Source: JAWPMT01 sp965267435
Lineage (GTDB): Bacteria; Bacteroidota; Bacteroidia; Cytophagales; Cyclobacteriaceae
Direction of reading: 5' to 3'
Length of the DNA stretch: 64,000 nucleotides
Assembly (NCBI GenBank): GCA_965267435.1
Contig: OZ253960.1
Location: 4,340,001 to 4,404,000 of the forward strand
Within the stretch, counting starts at the first letter, position 1, and each line of letters opens with the position of its first letter. The translations under genes were made by a program, and so were the position numbers. This document shows positions 8,326 through 17,062 of the stretch, piece by piece. The notes beneath the pieces were generated by a model. It was not told where the DNA came from and ran no database searches. It worked only from the letters and a program-made list of their open reading frames with translations.

Positions 8326-8640
8326 TTATGAATTGGAATATTTGTTGTCGCTCCTGGAGAAGATGTTTACAGCCTTTTTTAAGATATCACGTTCCAACTG
8401 AGCTTCTTTCAACGCTTTCTTCAACCGTGCTATCTCCTTCTGATCGGCGGTCATATTCTCTTTACCATGGCCTGAAAAACTACCATCTTCATACTGGAGA
8501 TACTCTCTCTTCCAGCGAGCTACCAACTCTGTCCTCAGTCCCAATTCATCAGCAACTTCTCTCGTAGATCTTCCAGATAAACACAGGTTGACCACCATTA
8601 ATTTGTACTCCTTGTCGAAGTGTCTTCTCTCTCTTTTCAT
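8326..8640 (-). CDS. IS3-family transposase OrfA (HTH)
   Basis: DNA-binding half of the transposase, 104 residues. It starts MKRERRHFDKEYKLMVVNLC with a HTH_Tnp_1 domain (STREVADELGLRTELVARWKREY, about 25-47), followed by a leucine-rich coiled coil (EIARLKKALKEAQLERDILKKAV) for multimerisation. The slippery sequence sits at the end of this coiled coil, so termination gives OrfA alone and slippage gives OrfAB. Confidence 0.94.
   Translation of the reverse strand: MKRERRHFDKEYKLMVVNLCLSGRSTREVADELGLRTELVARWKREYLQYEDGSFSGHGKENMTADQKEIARLKKALKEAQLERDILKKAVNIFSRSDNKYSNS
8374..8380 (-). promoter_or_regulatory. Programmed -1 frameshift site (A-AAA-AAG)
   Basis: On the minus strand the orfA codons read TTA AAA AAG, the classical X-XXY-YYZ heptamer A AAA AAG of IS3 elements. 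Slipping back one base enters a frame that stays open through GGC TGT AAA CAT and on into the orfB ATG and coding region, so OrfA and OrfB would be fused. orfA otherwise ends at TAA 8326-8328. Confidence 0.85.
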
Positions 8641-8716
8641 GTACAGTAAATTTAGCCTTACGAGCTTTACTTACTGTCCACCTAAATGTAGCAGGTTCAG
8701 TCAACCGGCGACGCTT

Positions 8717-8752
8717 CCCTTCGCTGGCGCGCGCGTGTCGCGCGTGCCCTAG
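8717..8752. repeat. REP-like GC-rich palindrome, copy 1
   Basis: GC-rich block (CCCTTCGCTGGCGCGCGCGT, then GTCGCGCGTGCCCTAG) that overlaps the 3' end of the RAYT-type transposase gene. It matches, in reverse orientation, the block at 9327-9360 over about 34 bases with a few substitutions. The internal GCGCGCG...CGCGCG alternation can form a hairpin. Pairs of such palindromes beside a Y1 transposase are typical of REP/RAYT units. Confidence 0.75.
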
Positions 8753-9299
8753 TCAATAAAATCTATTTCCAGTACCCCTTTACCTCCAGTATAGTCGATG
8801 GCGCTGCTATATTTCCAATCTGCTGGCTCATTGACAAATCCTGCCTCAACAGGATTATTATGAATATAATCGACCTTTTGATCAATAACTTCAGGGGACC
8901 ACAACTCAATGGGCTTATTATTATGCTGCCATAGCTGGCTATTTTTCACATTGCTGCTCTCAGAACCAGCCCTCTGAAACATCCATGTCATCCATTCCCT
9001 GCGACTTTCAGTCGAGTTGCCCGAAATAGCTTCTTGCAACCGCTTCGAGGTGTACTCCTTCATTCGACCCAAGACTTCAGCGGGATTGTTTTGCTTGGCT
9101 CTGAAGATCATGTGGACGTGGCTTGGCATGATGCACCAACAATAAATCTCCATTCCGTTCTCCTTTCGATTGAAATCGAGACTATCCAGTTTTGTCTGGA
9201 AATATATATCGCGCACAAATACATCAATCCAATAAAATCGTGGCGAAAACTGACAAAATAGAGCCCTTCCTGATTGTAGAACTTGTACTTCCTGCTCAC
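8749..9299 (-). pseudogene. REP-associated Y1 transposase (RAYT), frameshifted
   Basis: HUH/Y1 single-strand transposase of the REP-associated type. The conserved beginning MSRKYKFYNQEGLYFVSF lies in one frame from a GTG at 9297-9299. The rest, from YWIDVFVRDIYFQTKLDS onward, is in another frame ending at TAG 8749-8751. The switch falls in a run of four T (minus strand) at 9234-9237; one extra T would restore GAT TTT TAT TGG and a single product of about 183 residues. The second part has the HUH motif (MPSHVHMIF), KEYTSKRLQ with a candidate catalytic Tyr, and the family tail YIHNNPVEAGFV...WKYSSA. It is either inactivated, or the read has a homopolymer error. Confidence 0.85.
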
Positions 9300-9326
9300 T
9301 CAAGCAATCTATGAAGAATCCGGTTT

Positions 9327-9360
9327 TAGAGCACACGCGACACGCGTGCGCTAGCGAGGG
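9327..9360. repeat. REP-like GC-rich palindrome, copy 2 (inverted)
   Basis: TAGAGCACACGCGACACGCG followed by TGCGCTAGCGAGGG. Its reverse complement aligns with the block at 8717-8752 (both read CCCTnGCTnGCGC...GTGTCGCG...), so the transposase pseudogene is flanked by inverted copies. It lies 27 bases upstream of the transposase start. Confidence 0.75.
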
Positions 9361-9570
9361 ATTTCTGATGTCCAAAACCTCCGTTACATACTGAAACCAG
9401 ATTCAGATTCAGACAAATGCTTTCTGAGCGTTGTCTTTAAGGATGGAACAACCTATTCTGTGATAAAATCAGACAGTTTCGCACGTAAGAACATTCTGAA
9501 AACTGTCGAAGAGATTGCTATTTTCATCGATAGACCCCTGAAGAGATCTGCGTCGGACCTAGTTTTCTGA
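9355..9570 (+). pseudogene. Remnant reading frame next to the REP element
   Basis: A 71-codon stretch, open from just inside the REP palindrome to TGA 9568-9570, with no start codon at its head. It reads like a real protein C-terminus: LRYILKPDSDSDKCFLSVVF, KDGTTYSVIKSDSFARK, NILKTVEEIAIFIDRPLKRS. The alternation of strands and the final helix ending EEIAIFIDRPL resembles the tails of small bacterial PH-like or membrane proteins, but I cannot name the family. The REP/RAYT unit probably cut off its 5' part, and no matching 5' part is visible between the palindrome at 8717 and the IS. The 169 bases after it (9571-9739) show nothing I recognise. Confidence 0.45.
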
Positions 9571-9739
9571 TATGAACTGCGATTCAATTAATTCCCCCCA
9601 TAACGTACTTATTGAGAATCAAACCTTGCCCTTCCGGGGTTCTCTCTTTCCAATCACCATCCCTGACACCTCCTTGCATCTGCCCCTCCAGCATGATTAG
9701 GTATTGACGTTAGGGAGCGAGACCTCGGCTTTCCAACAA

Positions 9740-10180
9740 TCAGAATGGTGGTGGATCTTCGTTCAAAAGCTCCTTGTAGATATACCCCCTATATAATCTA
9801 TCTTCTCTTTTAGGCCTTTTTAGGTAGAAGGCGACTTCAGCGAAGTCCTCTCCGACTTCGAAATCAAGCACGTAGAGCTTCTGGTCATAAGGGATCGACA
9901 CACCTGCACAGTCGGGAACAAAACGTTCTTGCGACTGCGCAACCTTCTCATGATAGCGCTTAATGTCTGTCATGCAATCCAAATCCTCTGAGAAAAGAGC
10001 TCGATCCCTTATCCCGGGAAAAACCCTGTAGGCATATCTTACCGGACTCTCAGCTATCCTCTTCTCTAGCCTCTGGTGATATGGATAATAAAGCTCTGCT
10101 ACCAGCCATCCCGCGAATGGAAGCATCACAAAGATCACCAGGATAACTCTAATTGTCTTCTTCAAGGTTGTTGACTCCAT
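9740..10180 (-). CDS. Small membrane-anchored protein downstream of RHS protein (candidate immunity protein)
   Basis: A 146-residue protein of no recognised family. It has one N-terminal membrane helix (IRVILVIFVMLPFAGWLVAELYY, about 10-32) followed by a soluble domain of about 110 residues rich in charged and aromatic residues (RLEKRIAESPVRYAYRVFPG, DFEVGEDFAEVAFYLKRPK). The start ATG lies 32 bases inside the end of the 2,303-residue RHS gene, so the two are translationally coupled. A small gene coupled to the 3' end of an RHS gene is the usual place for an immunity gene, and a membrane-tethered domain would fit protection in the periplasm. This function is inferred from position only. Confidence 0.75.
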   Translation of the reverse strand: MESTTLKKTIRVILVIFVMLPFAGWLVAELYYPYHQRLEKRIAESPVRYAYRVFPGIRDRALFSEDLDCMTDIKRYHEKVAQSQERFVPDCAGVSIPYDQKLYVLDFEVGEDFAEVAFYLKRPKREDRLYRGYIYKELLNEDPPPF

Positions 10181-13100
10181 CTATATATGCTTGAGAGGCC
10201 CATGAGGTACGCTCTGCACCACTAAACACTTGGACTCCGGTATTGATGACTGTTCCGTCGGTATCCTTCACAGTTACTACTCCACTGTAGCCGATTACAT
10301 TTTCATCATCATCATAAATTTCCGTAACACCCCCTACTTCCCAAGTCTCAAGGACTACACCCGTCATGTCGTTAACTACTTCAGCCTGATCATAGCTGAG
10401 CGAAACTGATTGGACAATATCATCTCCCTTGCTAACAAAAGCAATCCCAGCTTGCGCTCCAATGGTCATCGAAAAACTTTTTTCACTAAACTCCATACCC
10501 ACACCAAACTTAAGGGGAATACTATTGTCAAGGCCCTCTGACGCTTGCAGAAATGTCGCACGACTGTCAACCTTAAAACCAAAGGAAAGACCCAAATCCA
10601 CCCCACTGACTCCGGTTCCCTTTTTGAATCTGCTTCCAACCATGCCCAAGGATCGAGAAGTAAATTGCGTCTTGCCCACTTCATCATAAGCTACACCTTC
10701 TTGCTGAACAGCCACAAAGCCCTGATGAAGACCTACTTGAATGCCCCCTTCTCTAAAATAGAAGCTCGTTCCCTGCTTCTTAAAGTTACTCCTGATCAAT
10801 TTCTGCCCGCCATGACCAGGAGCGTAAAGTGATTCTAAGCCCTCCAATTCAATATGAGCCACGACCTTATTCTCGCTGAAAGCATAAGGAGAGTTATAAA
10901 GATACTTTTCTGCTAACGGATCTACGTTAAAAAACCTCCCCAATGCTGGGTCGGAGTTTCTCCACTTGAATTGGAACCAACCAGTCTCCTTCTGCTCTTC
11001 CTGTCCCTGGAACTTATATAAATTCTCAGGCTCCCTCGTCCATTCATTAAAAGTCAGCCCAAACGGATAGTAGTCTTGCACTTGCTTGACGAAGTCACTC
11101 CGCTGCACAATCATCAGATCGTCGAAGTTGATGACAAAGCCTGGTTCCTCATTATCGATTTGTACCCAGACCTGCAGGTAGCCTGCCTGATCAATGTCGA
11201 TACCCTCCAGTGACAACCGCTCATGTCGCCCCGCTGCGGCTTCCGTGACGCGCACAAAACCCATTTTCGTGACTTGAAACGTTTCATCCATCAGTAGATA
11301 ATTCAAGTAGGCCTCAGGGGCCTCCGCTTCTGCATTGGAGGAAAGACCGGCTGGACCGGCATTTAATGATTCACCCAGAGCGGACGCGGCAGCACCTTCC
11401 AAAGTGCCCGACGCGGGGTTCGTCGCCGTCGCTAGCCCGGAAAGCGTAGCGGCAGCAGCGATTGACTGCGATGGCTGCTCCGAGGGTTCATAAAATGCGT
11501 CGACAGAGATATCCAGCTTATTCCCCTGCTGAACTTCGATAACAACAAAGGGGCCTGCCGTTTGCTGCTGAGGGCCACTTACTAACCTTGCTACCTCATT
11601 ACCTCCGGGGGTAGAATTTGCTACGGCATCAGTGGCTCGCACTTCGCCCATCTGGAGGGCAAAGTACTGGTCCTCCTCGATACTGGCATTCTCTGACTCC
11701 ATAGTCAGCAAGTAGGTGTACTGCTCCAAATCGGAGACCACCACCCTCACATTGCCCAGATGATCGGTCAAATTGTACTCGTAGCTAAACTCTTCCAACT
11801 CTTCAGCCTCCTCTGACCCCTGATAGACCGCGCGACCTTCCGCATGGCGCACAAAGTCTAGCTCACCATCTTTGTACTGGACATCGCCTGAGTAGTCCAC
11901 TTCATACCCATTATCTCCGGAATTCACGGTTTTGCGCAATTTGACACCGGCAGCATCGTAGAGGTAATTGACGATCGTACCGTCATCCAATGCTACCGCC
12001 TCAGGTAAGTTGAGATGATTGTAGCGGATACTGGTTATACCCTTGTTGAAGTCTTTCGTCATATTGCCGTTGTCATCATAAATATATTCATTACTTCGAC
12101 TTGCTCCATCATAAAACCCTAAATCCCGTGCCTCCGCAACCTTCGGTTGGTCCTCATCCATGTAGGATGTGGTACTACCAGCGTCGGCTACGGCTAGCAG
12201 TTGGTTGCTTTTGTCGTAGGTATATGACAGCTGGTCGATGATATGATCGATCGCTCCCAATCTTTGGAGTCGTGTGAGATGTTGAATGTTGCCATTGTGA
12301 TCATACACGAGACCCTCCACCGAATGATCCCCAAGACCACTATAAGCTGCAGCCTTCAAGCGACTCGCAGCATCATACTCGTATTCATAGGTCTGAACGA
12401 TAGCCGGCGAATCCCCCCCACGGCTCTTCCAGGACATCGCGGCGATGTTGCCATTGAATTGGGGGAGAATGGATTCTTCCTGATTGTACCGGAGTTCCAT
12501 CCCAAACTGATCCAGCTCGTCGTCGAAGATGGTCGCTCCACCGTTGATGGATGTCAGCCATCCCCGGATATTATAGTCATAATCAACAGACTGCACCGGC
12601 TGCTGGCCACTCGATAAACGTCCACCTATCTCCTTCTCGATCAGTTGGCCTCGCTCATCGTAAGTGTTCACCGCAATATTTCGAAACTCACCGGGTTCAT
12701 TGAGCGCCAGTGACTGCTGAGCTACGAGCAGGCGGTCCATGTGATCATAGCCGTACGTTCGCCAAATCTCTACATCCTCTTCCCCTTCGTGATAGAACGT
12801 TTCGCTCTTGACAAGGCCTGATACCTTGTTGCGGTATTGGATGAAATTCTGATCTTGCCCGTCCAGATGGTTGTCAATGAGGCTTTCAATTGGCCGGTAC
12901 CGATCGTCGTAGTAGGTGACAGAGCTTACGAATTCATCAGTGCCCAATATGCGCGTCATTGTACCTGTAACCTGGCCATTCACCAAGTGCAGCGCCTCAT
13001 CGGGAGTCTCCCCACCCGCGAAGTCGTAATCGTCGTAGTACGTAATCGTAAGCACGTCGTCATCGGTAATGTTGGTAGGGAATGATTCATTGGTGTAACC

Positions 13101-16100
13101 TCCTAGTTCTTCCTCGCCATCATAAACATCGAAATAGTTGGCATCCGGGCCCGTATAAAAATCCTTGACCACCTGTGTGATGTCATCGGTGTCGATCTCC
13201 GTGAAGCCCGTAATTATAGGCCGGTTGAGGTCGTCATATTTTGTGAATTGCCAGACCTTGCCGAAATACTCCTTGCTTGCGAGGGATTTCGTGGTGGCGA
13301 AAAACTCGCCATCCACAGCCGTGCTTCCTTTCACCTCAAAGCCAGGTGTGAAGGTGACGCTACCCGATGGCTCGACGTAATAGTTGACCTCTTCGTATTG
13401 GTCGACTTTCCGATCAGAAGAGACTTTGTCCACTATGTCGGGGAGGACCGGCTCTCCTCTCGTATGACCATCCTGCGTAAGTACCAAACGATCGCGGTCA
13501 TCGTACACCATGTATACCCAGTCAGCGCCAGGTACCCGCTTGGCAACCATTCGACGTCGCTTATCATACCTGTAGCCGAACATCCAGCGCCTCTGGAAGT
13601 CATCGTCTGTGAGCAGTTCCCAGTCGTTGTCCTCTTCGAGGATCTCCTCGATTCCCTGGGGCTGGACGACATGTCGCAAGCTACCAAACTCATCGTAGAT
13701 GTAATACGTCTGCGCGTAGTGCACTGTCTCCCCCTCCTGATCGAGTTTGACCTTCTTTAAAACGACTTCGCCGTTCTTGTTGGTGAATTCTATGGACTCT
13801 CCTCTCTGCTCTGCGCTATTTTCATCCAATACCACGTTTTTGAAGAGCTGTCCGGCTCCATAATTCGAGGTGTAGTAAATCTGGTCGTTTTCCACGAAAA
13901 GCTTGCGAACTTCTCCCTGATCATTGACGAGGTACTTGTATTCTACCTTGTGATCTCCGATCACACTCCAATCGGACCCCGGTGACCCCTGGGCTAGCAC
14001 ACGACTCAACGGGGAGGGTTCAAATTCCGTCTCACCGAAGGCATGGCTGCCTTCACCAGGGTAAATGTCCTCATAATAGCCTTGTTGCAGTTCCTCCGCA
14101 TCCTCTACATAATGACCTTGATTGCCAGTGGCGGCTGCAAATGGCAGCCACGATTTGTCGGCTCGACCGAAGACGTCGTAGGTGGTCATTGTGACGAGGT
14201 CCAACGCCTCCTCAGATGTATTCGCTTGTTGCACAGTCTGCGCCAAGCGACCCAGCCCATCGAAGTACTGAATGGTTTGGATGCTCCCTCCGGCGGGGTC
14301 ACTGTTGTGCGAAGGTGGGAGAAAAGTCTCCTCTCGCATTTGATACACCTTGACGTAGTTCTTGTCTTGCGAGGCTGTGGGGTACGTCGTATCGATTACT
14401 TCGAGCGGAAAATCCTCGCGAAGGTTGCTTTGGGAGATCCGGAGCACATAATCGAACTGGGGATCCATACGGTCTACAAAGGCCATGAAATTTCTTTCGT
14501 CGATATCCGACGATTGCCATGCCACCTCATCGGTATCCACGTTGATGATTGAGAGCTGAAATGGCTGATAGCTTGACCCACCCACCCACTCGACTAGCAG
14601 TTCCTGGTCGATCATATAGAGTTGGTCGTACTTCGGCTGCAGTACAATGTCAATCCTCTCGACAAACTCCAAATTCGTGGCCTGGAATTCGACCAGTCTT
14701 ACCTCATTGGTCACAAGTAGTTCGAACCGACCATCAAGCACTGGGGGACCTTGCCAGTTGAATCGGACCTCACCATTGTCGTTGGCATTGGGGATGCCAC
14801 TTGACACAAGGGATGGCTGGTTGTTTTCGATATAGTATAGAGATGCATCTGCCAGCTCAGGGTAAAACCCCCACCTGACGTCAATACTGCTTTCTCCGTA
14901 ATAGAAAAGTTGTCCAGTGAGAGGGCTAATGAGATCTGCAACTCCTCCCAATTGGCAGACCTGTGTCTCTGCTGGCAGGATGGTGATTTTGGCCTCTGCC
15001 GATCCCGACTCGCATTTGGCGCTCACATTTCTACGGACGTAAAGGTGATCGTTCAGGTCACTGGCAAAATTTTCTACGTCCGTCCAAGAGGCTTGACCAG
15101 CATATTCCGGGCTCCATGAACCACCTTCGTTGCGGAATTGCCACGTGTAGCCCTGGATCCCGCCTCCTTCGGACGCAGCCACCCCAGTGATTTCCGCGGC
15201 GGTACCCCCTGGGCATAGGGTTTGATCTATGAGGAAGCCTGGGTCGAGGGGTTGGGCAAAAGTCACCTGGCTTAAATCAACCTCGTTAGAGGCCTCCGCC
15301 TCCCCGAAATTCGAGCTGGCCACTCGCTGAACTCTCGAATACTTAAGTGGCACTGACACCTTGAGTGCTGCTTCGTCGGAGGGCCTTCCGGGTTCTTCCG
15401 GAATATTCGCCCAGATAGCGCCATTGTAGTACTGCCATTGATAATAAGGACCCCCACTACCTCCACTCGCCTCTAACCCCGAGGAGATAGTAAGCTCATC
15501 AGCTGTCTCACACTGATTGCTCTCGGGTGCTATGATAGTGCCTTCGAAGAATTCATCAAAGCTTGTAACTTTTACCTGCGGCGTATACATGGTTCCACAG
15601 GTATTGTCTCTGAGCTGTGCCCGAAACCAAACGTCTCCGGTGATGGCAGTATTGTTATTGGACTGACCGCGCCAATTGCTGTTGCTGTTGCAACCACTGG
15701 TGCAGAATTGATAAATGACACTATTGGGGTAGGCCCCAGATACTGAAAGCGAGATGTCCTTGACTTTGGTCCCATACTCAGGTCGATTGATGCTCCCGAG
15801 TGTTCCAGGCTTATATTCATTTAAGACATCGATCTTCAGTGTCACAGTCTCCGTACCACCACAAATAGATGCTGTCACAGATCTTCGAACCCAGAAATCG
15901 CTTGTGAGTCGACCTATCTTACTCGCCGTATTGGTATAGGTGGCCCCGCCAGATTCGGGCGTAGACCAAGTTGAGTTGTCGCTGGAGAAGCTCCATTTGT
16001 AGGAATATGTACCAGCCCCACCACCAGCGCCAGTGCCTCCGATGGATCCAGGTATTGTGTTGTAGCAAATGGTCATTGCGTCGAGTGTGCCGGGATCCAG

Positions 16101-17060
16101 CGGATCTTGCACAACGAGGGTGTTCAGATCCAGGGTGTTGGAGTACTGGCTGCTTTCATCAAAATCCGACCATGCCTGACGTTTGTAAAACCGAAACGGA
16201 CCGGAGAGCGATACACTGGGCAATGAAGCGCTAGCGCCTCCATCTCTGCTGATCGCGGTCCAGGTACTATTGTTGGTGGACCCGTACCATTGATACCCAA
16301 TAGGTGATCTTCCTCCAGACGCATCCATTTTGGAGTCAAGGGTAAATGATTGGCCATCACAAACATCGCTAGTGGGCAATTCTATGGTTCCGGGATTGAA
16401 CTGGGCGTAGGCATTGACGGTGAAAACATTGGAGTAGCCTACCTCACAGCTTGTGGATTTGATACGAAATCGGGTCCGTTGTGTGATAGAGTGACTCGTT
16501 GCTGTAGTTGTCGTCCAGTTCGTGTCGGAATCAGATGGGCAGTTGCTGCTGGTACACTTTTGGAAAGAATAATCGCCGGTGGAACCAGAGGAGACTAAGG
16601 TGACACTTGTATCGTACTCGACTGTACTCCCCGTGCTGATGAAACTAGACCCCTTTTTTACTTTCATTATCCCCGGGTTTCCAATAAGGCTATAGGTCGC
16701 TAACACCGGCAACCCCGAATAACTCTTGATTTCGAATCCCTCATAGTATGAAAAGTCTATTTCCACGGTTCCAGGACTGGTCCAATCAATCTTGAATTCA
16801 CCATTCAAGAACTGCTTAGAAAGCGTGCCTGCCCCCCCATTACTAAAGGTCAGCCCTACTTGATGAATGCGATATGTTTCATACGTGAGCGAGTAAGTCA
16901 CTTCAGCCACCTCACAACCATCACTACCTATCGGTGAAAGTTGGGCCACACCTCCTGGCTGTCCAACTGCGGTGATAGCAATTGAGCATAGTAACACCAA
17001 GTAGCTTAGTTTAAGACTACCGCCAGACCAATTCAATCGTGATTGTCTCAGATTATTCAT
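10149..17060 (-). CDS. Giant RHS/YD-repeat protein with DUF6443 and Ig-like N-terminal region
   Basis: Secreted 2,303-residue protein. A signal peptide (LSYLVLLCSIAITAVGQ, ending near 34) is followed by about 850 residues of repeated Ig-like modules, with the motif DPLDPGTLDAMTICYN recurring as QPLDPGFLIDQTLCPG. A DUF6443-like segment begins near 898 (YFDGLGRLAQTV). YD repeats follow (YEYDAASRLKAAAYSG, YTYDKSNQLLAVADAG, YIYDDNGNMTKDFNKG), then the RHS-associated core near 2000-2085 (YYPFGLTFNEW, ALGRFFNVDPLAEKYLYNSP). The last ~215 residues are unlike the core and are strand-rich, where RHS proteins carry a variable, often toxic, tip. No known toxin motif is visible. It lies two bases after the 1,118-residue gene and overlaps the small gene downstream. 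Confidence 0.93.
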   Translation of the reverse strand: MNNLRQSRLNWSGGSLKLSYLVLLCSIAITAVGQPGGVAQLSPIGSDGCEVAEVTYSLTYETYRIHQVGLTFSNGGAGTLSKQFLNGEFKIDWTSPGTVEIDFSYYEGFEIKSYSGLPVLATYSLIGNPGIMKVKKGSSFISTGSTVEYDTSVTLVSSGSTGDYSFQKCTSSNCPSDSDTNWTTTTATSHSITQRTRFRIKSTSCEVGYSNVFTVNAYAQFNPGTIELPTSDVCDGQSFTLDSKMDASGGRSPIGYQWYGSTNNSTWTAISRDGGASASLPSVSLSGPFRFYKRQAWSDFDESSQYSNTLDLNTLVVQDPLDPGTLDAMTICYNTIPGSIGGTGAGGGAGTYSYKWSFSSDNSTWSTPESGGATYTNTASKIGRLTSDFWVRRSVTASICGGTETVTLKIDVLNEYKPGTLGSINRPEYGTKVKDISLSVSGAYPNSVIYQFCTSGCNSNSNWRGQSNNNTAITGDVWFRAQLRDNTCGTMYTPQVKVTSFDEFFEGTIIAPESNQCETADELTISSGLEASGGSGGPYYQWQYYNGAIWANIPEEPGRPSDEAALKVSVPLKYSRVQRVASSNFGEAEASNEVDLSQVTFAQPLDPGFLIDQTLCPGGTAAEITGVAASEGGGIQGYTWQFRNEGGSWSPEYAGQASWTDVENFASDLNDHLYVRRNVSAKCESGSAEAKITILPAETQVCQLGGVADLISPLTGQLFYYGESSIDVRWGFYPELADASLYYIENNQPSLVSSGIPNANDNGEVRFNWQGPPVLDGRFELLVTNEVRLVEFQATNLEFVERIDIVLQPKYDQLYMIDQELLVEWVGGSSYQPFQLSIINVDTDEVAWQSSDIDERNFMAFVDRMDPQFDYVLRISQSNLREDFPLEVIDTTYPTASQDKNYVKVYQMREETFLPPSHNSDPAGGSIQTIQYFDGLGRLAQTVQQANTSEEALDLVTMTTYDVFGRADKSWLPFAAATGNQGHYVEDAEELQQGYYEDIYPGEGSHAFGETEFEPSPLSRVLAQGSPGSDWSVIGDHKVEYKYLVNDQGEVRKLFVENDQIYYTSNYGAGQLFKNVVLDENSAEQRGESIEFTNKNGEVVLKKVKLDQEGETVHYAQTYYIYDEFGSLRHVVQPQGIEEILEEDNDWELLTDDDFQRRWMFGYRYDKRRRMVAKRVPGADWVYMVYDDRDRLVLTQDGHTRGEPVLPDIVDKVSSDRKVDQYEEVNYYVEPSGSVTFTPGFEVKGSTAVDGEFFATTKSLASKEYFGKVWQFTKYDDLNRPIITGFTEIDTDDITQVVKDFYTGPDANYFDVYDGEEELGGYTNESFPTNITDDDVLTITYYDDYDFAGGETPDEALHLVNGQVTGTMTRILGTDEFVSSVTYYDDRYRPIESLIDNHLDGQDQNFIQYRNKVSGLVKSETFYHEGEEDVEIWRTYGYDHMDRLLVAQQSLALNEPGEFRNIAVNTYDERGQLIEKEIGGRLSSGQQPVQSVDYDYNIRGWLTSINGGATIFDDELDQFGMELRYNQEESILPQFNGNIAAMSWKSRGGDSPAIVQTYEYEYDAASRLKAAAYSGLGDHSVEGLVYDHNGNIQHLTRLQRLGAIDHIIDQLSYTYDKSNQLLAVADAGSTTSYMDEDQPKVAEARDLGFYDGASRSNEYIYDDNGNMTKDFNKGITSIRYNHLNLPEAVALDDGTIVNYLYDAAGVKLRKTVNSGDNGYEVDYSGDVQYKDGELDFVRHAEGRAVYQGSEEAEELEEFSYEYNLTDHLGNVRVVVSDLEQYTYLLTMESENASIEEDQYFALQMGEVRATDAVANSTPGGNEVARLVSGPQQQTAGPFVVIEVQQGNKLDISVDAFYEPSEQPSQSIAAAATLSGLATATNPASGTLEGAAASALGESLNAGPAGLSSNAEAEAPEAYLNYLLMDETFQVTKMGFVRVTEAAAGRHERLSLEGIDIDQAGYLQVWVQIDNEEPGFVINFDDLMIVQRSDFVKQVQDYYPFGLTFNEWTREPENLYKFQGQEEQKETGWFQFKWRNSDPALGRFFNVDPLAEKYLYNSPYAFSENKVVAHIELEGLESLYAPGHGGQKLIRSNFKKQGTSFYFREGGIQVGLHQGFVAVQQEGVAYDEVGKTQFTSRSLGMVGSRFKKGTGVSGVDLGLSFGFKVDSRATFLQASEGLDNSIPLKFGVGMEFSEKSFSMTIGAQAGIAFVSKGDDIVQSVSLSYDQAEVVNDMTGVVLETWEVGGVTEIYDDDENVIGYSGVVTVKDTDGTVINTGVQVFSGAERTSWASQAYIDGVNNLEEDN

Positions 17061-17062
17061 GT

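Larger units (their letters stand above)
7455..8684 (-). mobile_element. IS3-family insertion sequence (about 1,230 bp)
   Basis: A complete-looking element carrying orfA (8326-8640) and orfB (7469-8293) on the minus strand. Imperfect terminal inverted repeats of about 22 bases bound it: reading inwards, TAGTGGACTATAAGTCAAGC from 7455 and TAGGTGGACAGTAAGTAAAG from 8684. Both genes are uninterrupted and the frameshift signal is intact, so the element may be active. I could not identify a clear target-site duplication (AAA on one side, AAT on the other), so the exact outer ends may be off by a few bases. Confidence 0.85.

Noticed and set aside
9300..9375. Extended start of the transposase second frame (76 bases upstream)
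   Set aside because: This part crosses the REP palindrome and is not similar to transposases; the conserved N-terminus is in the other frame.
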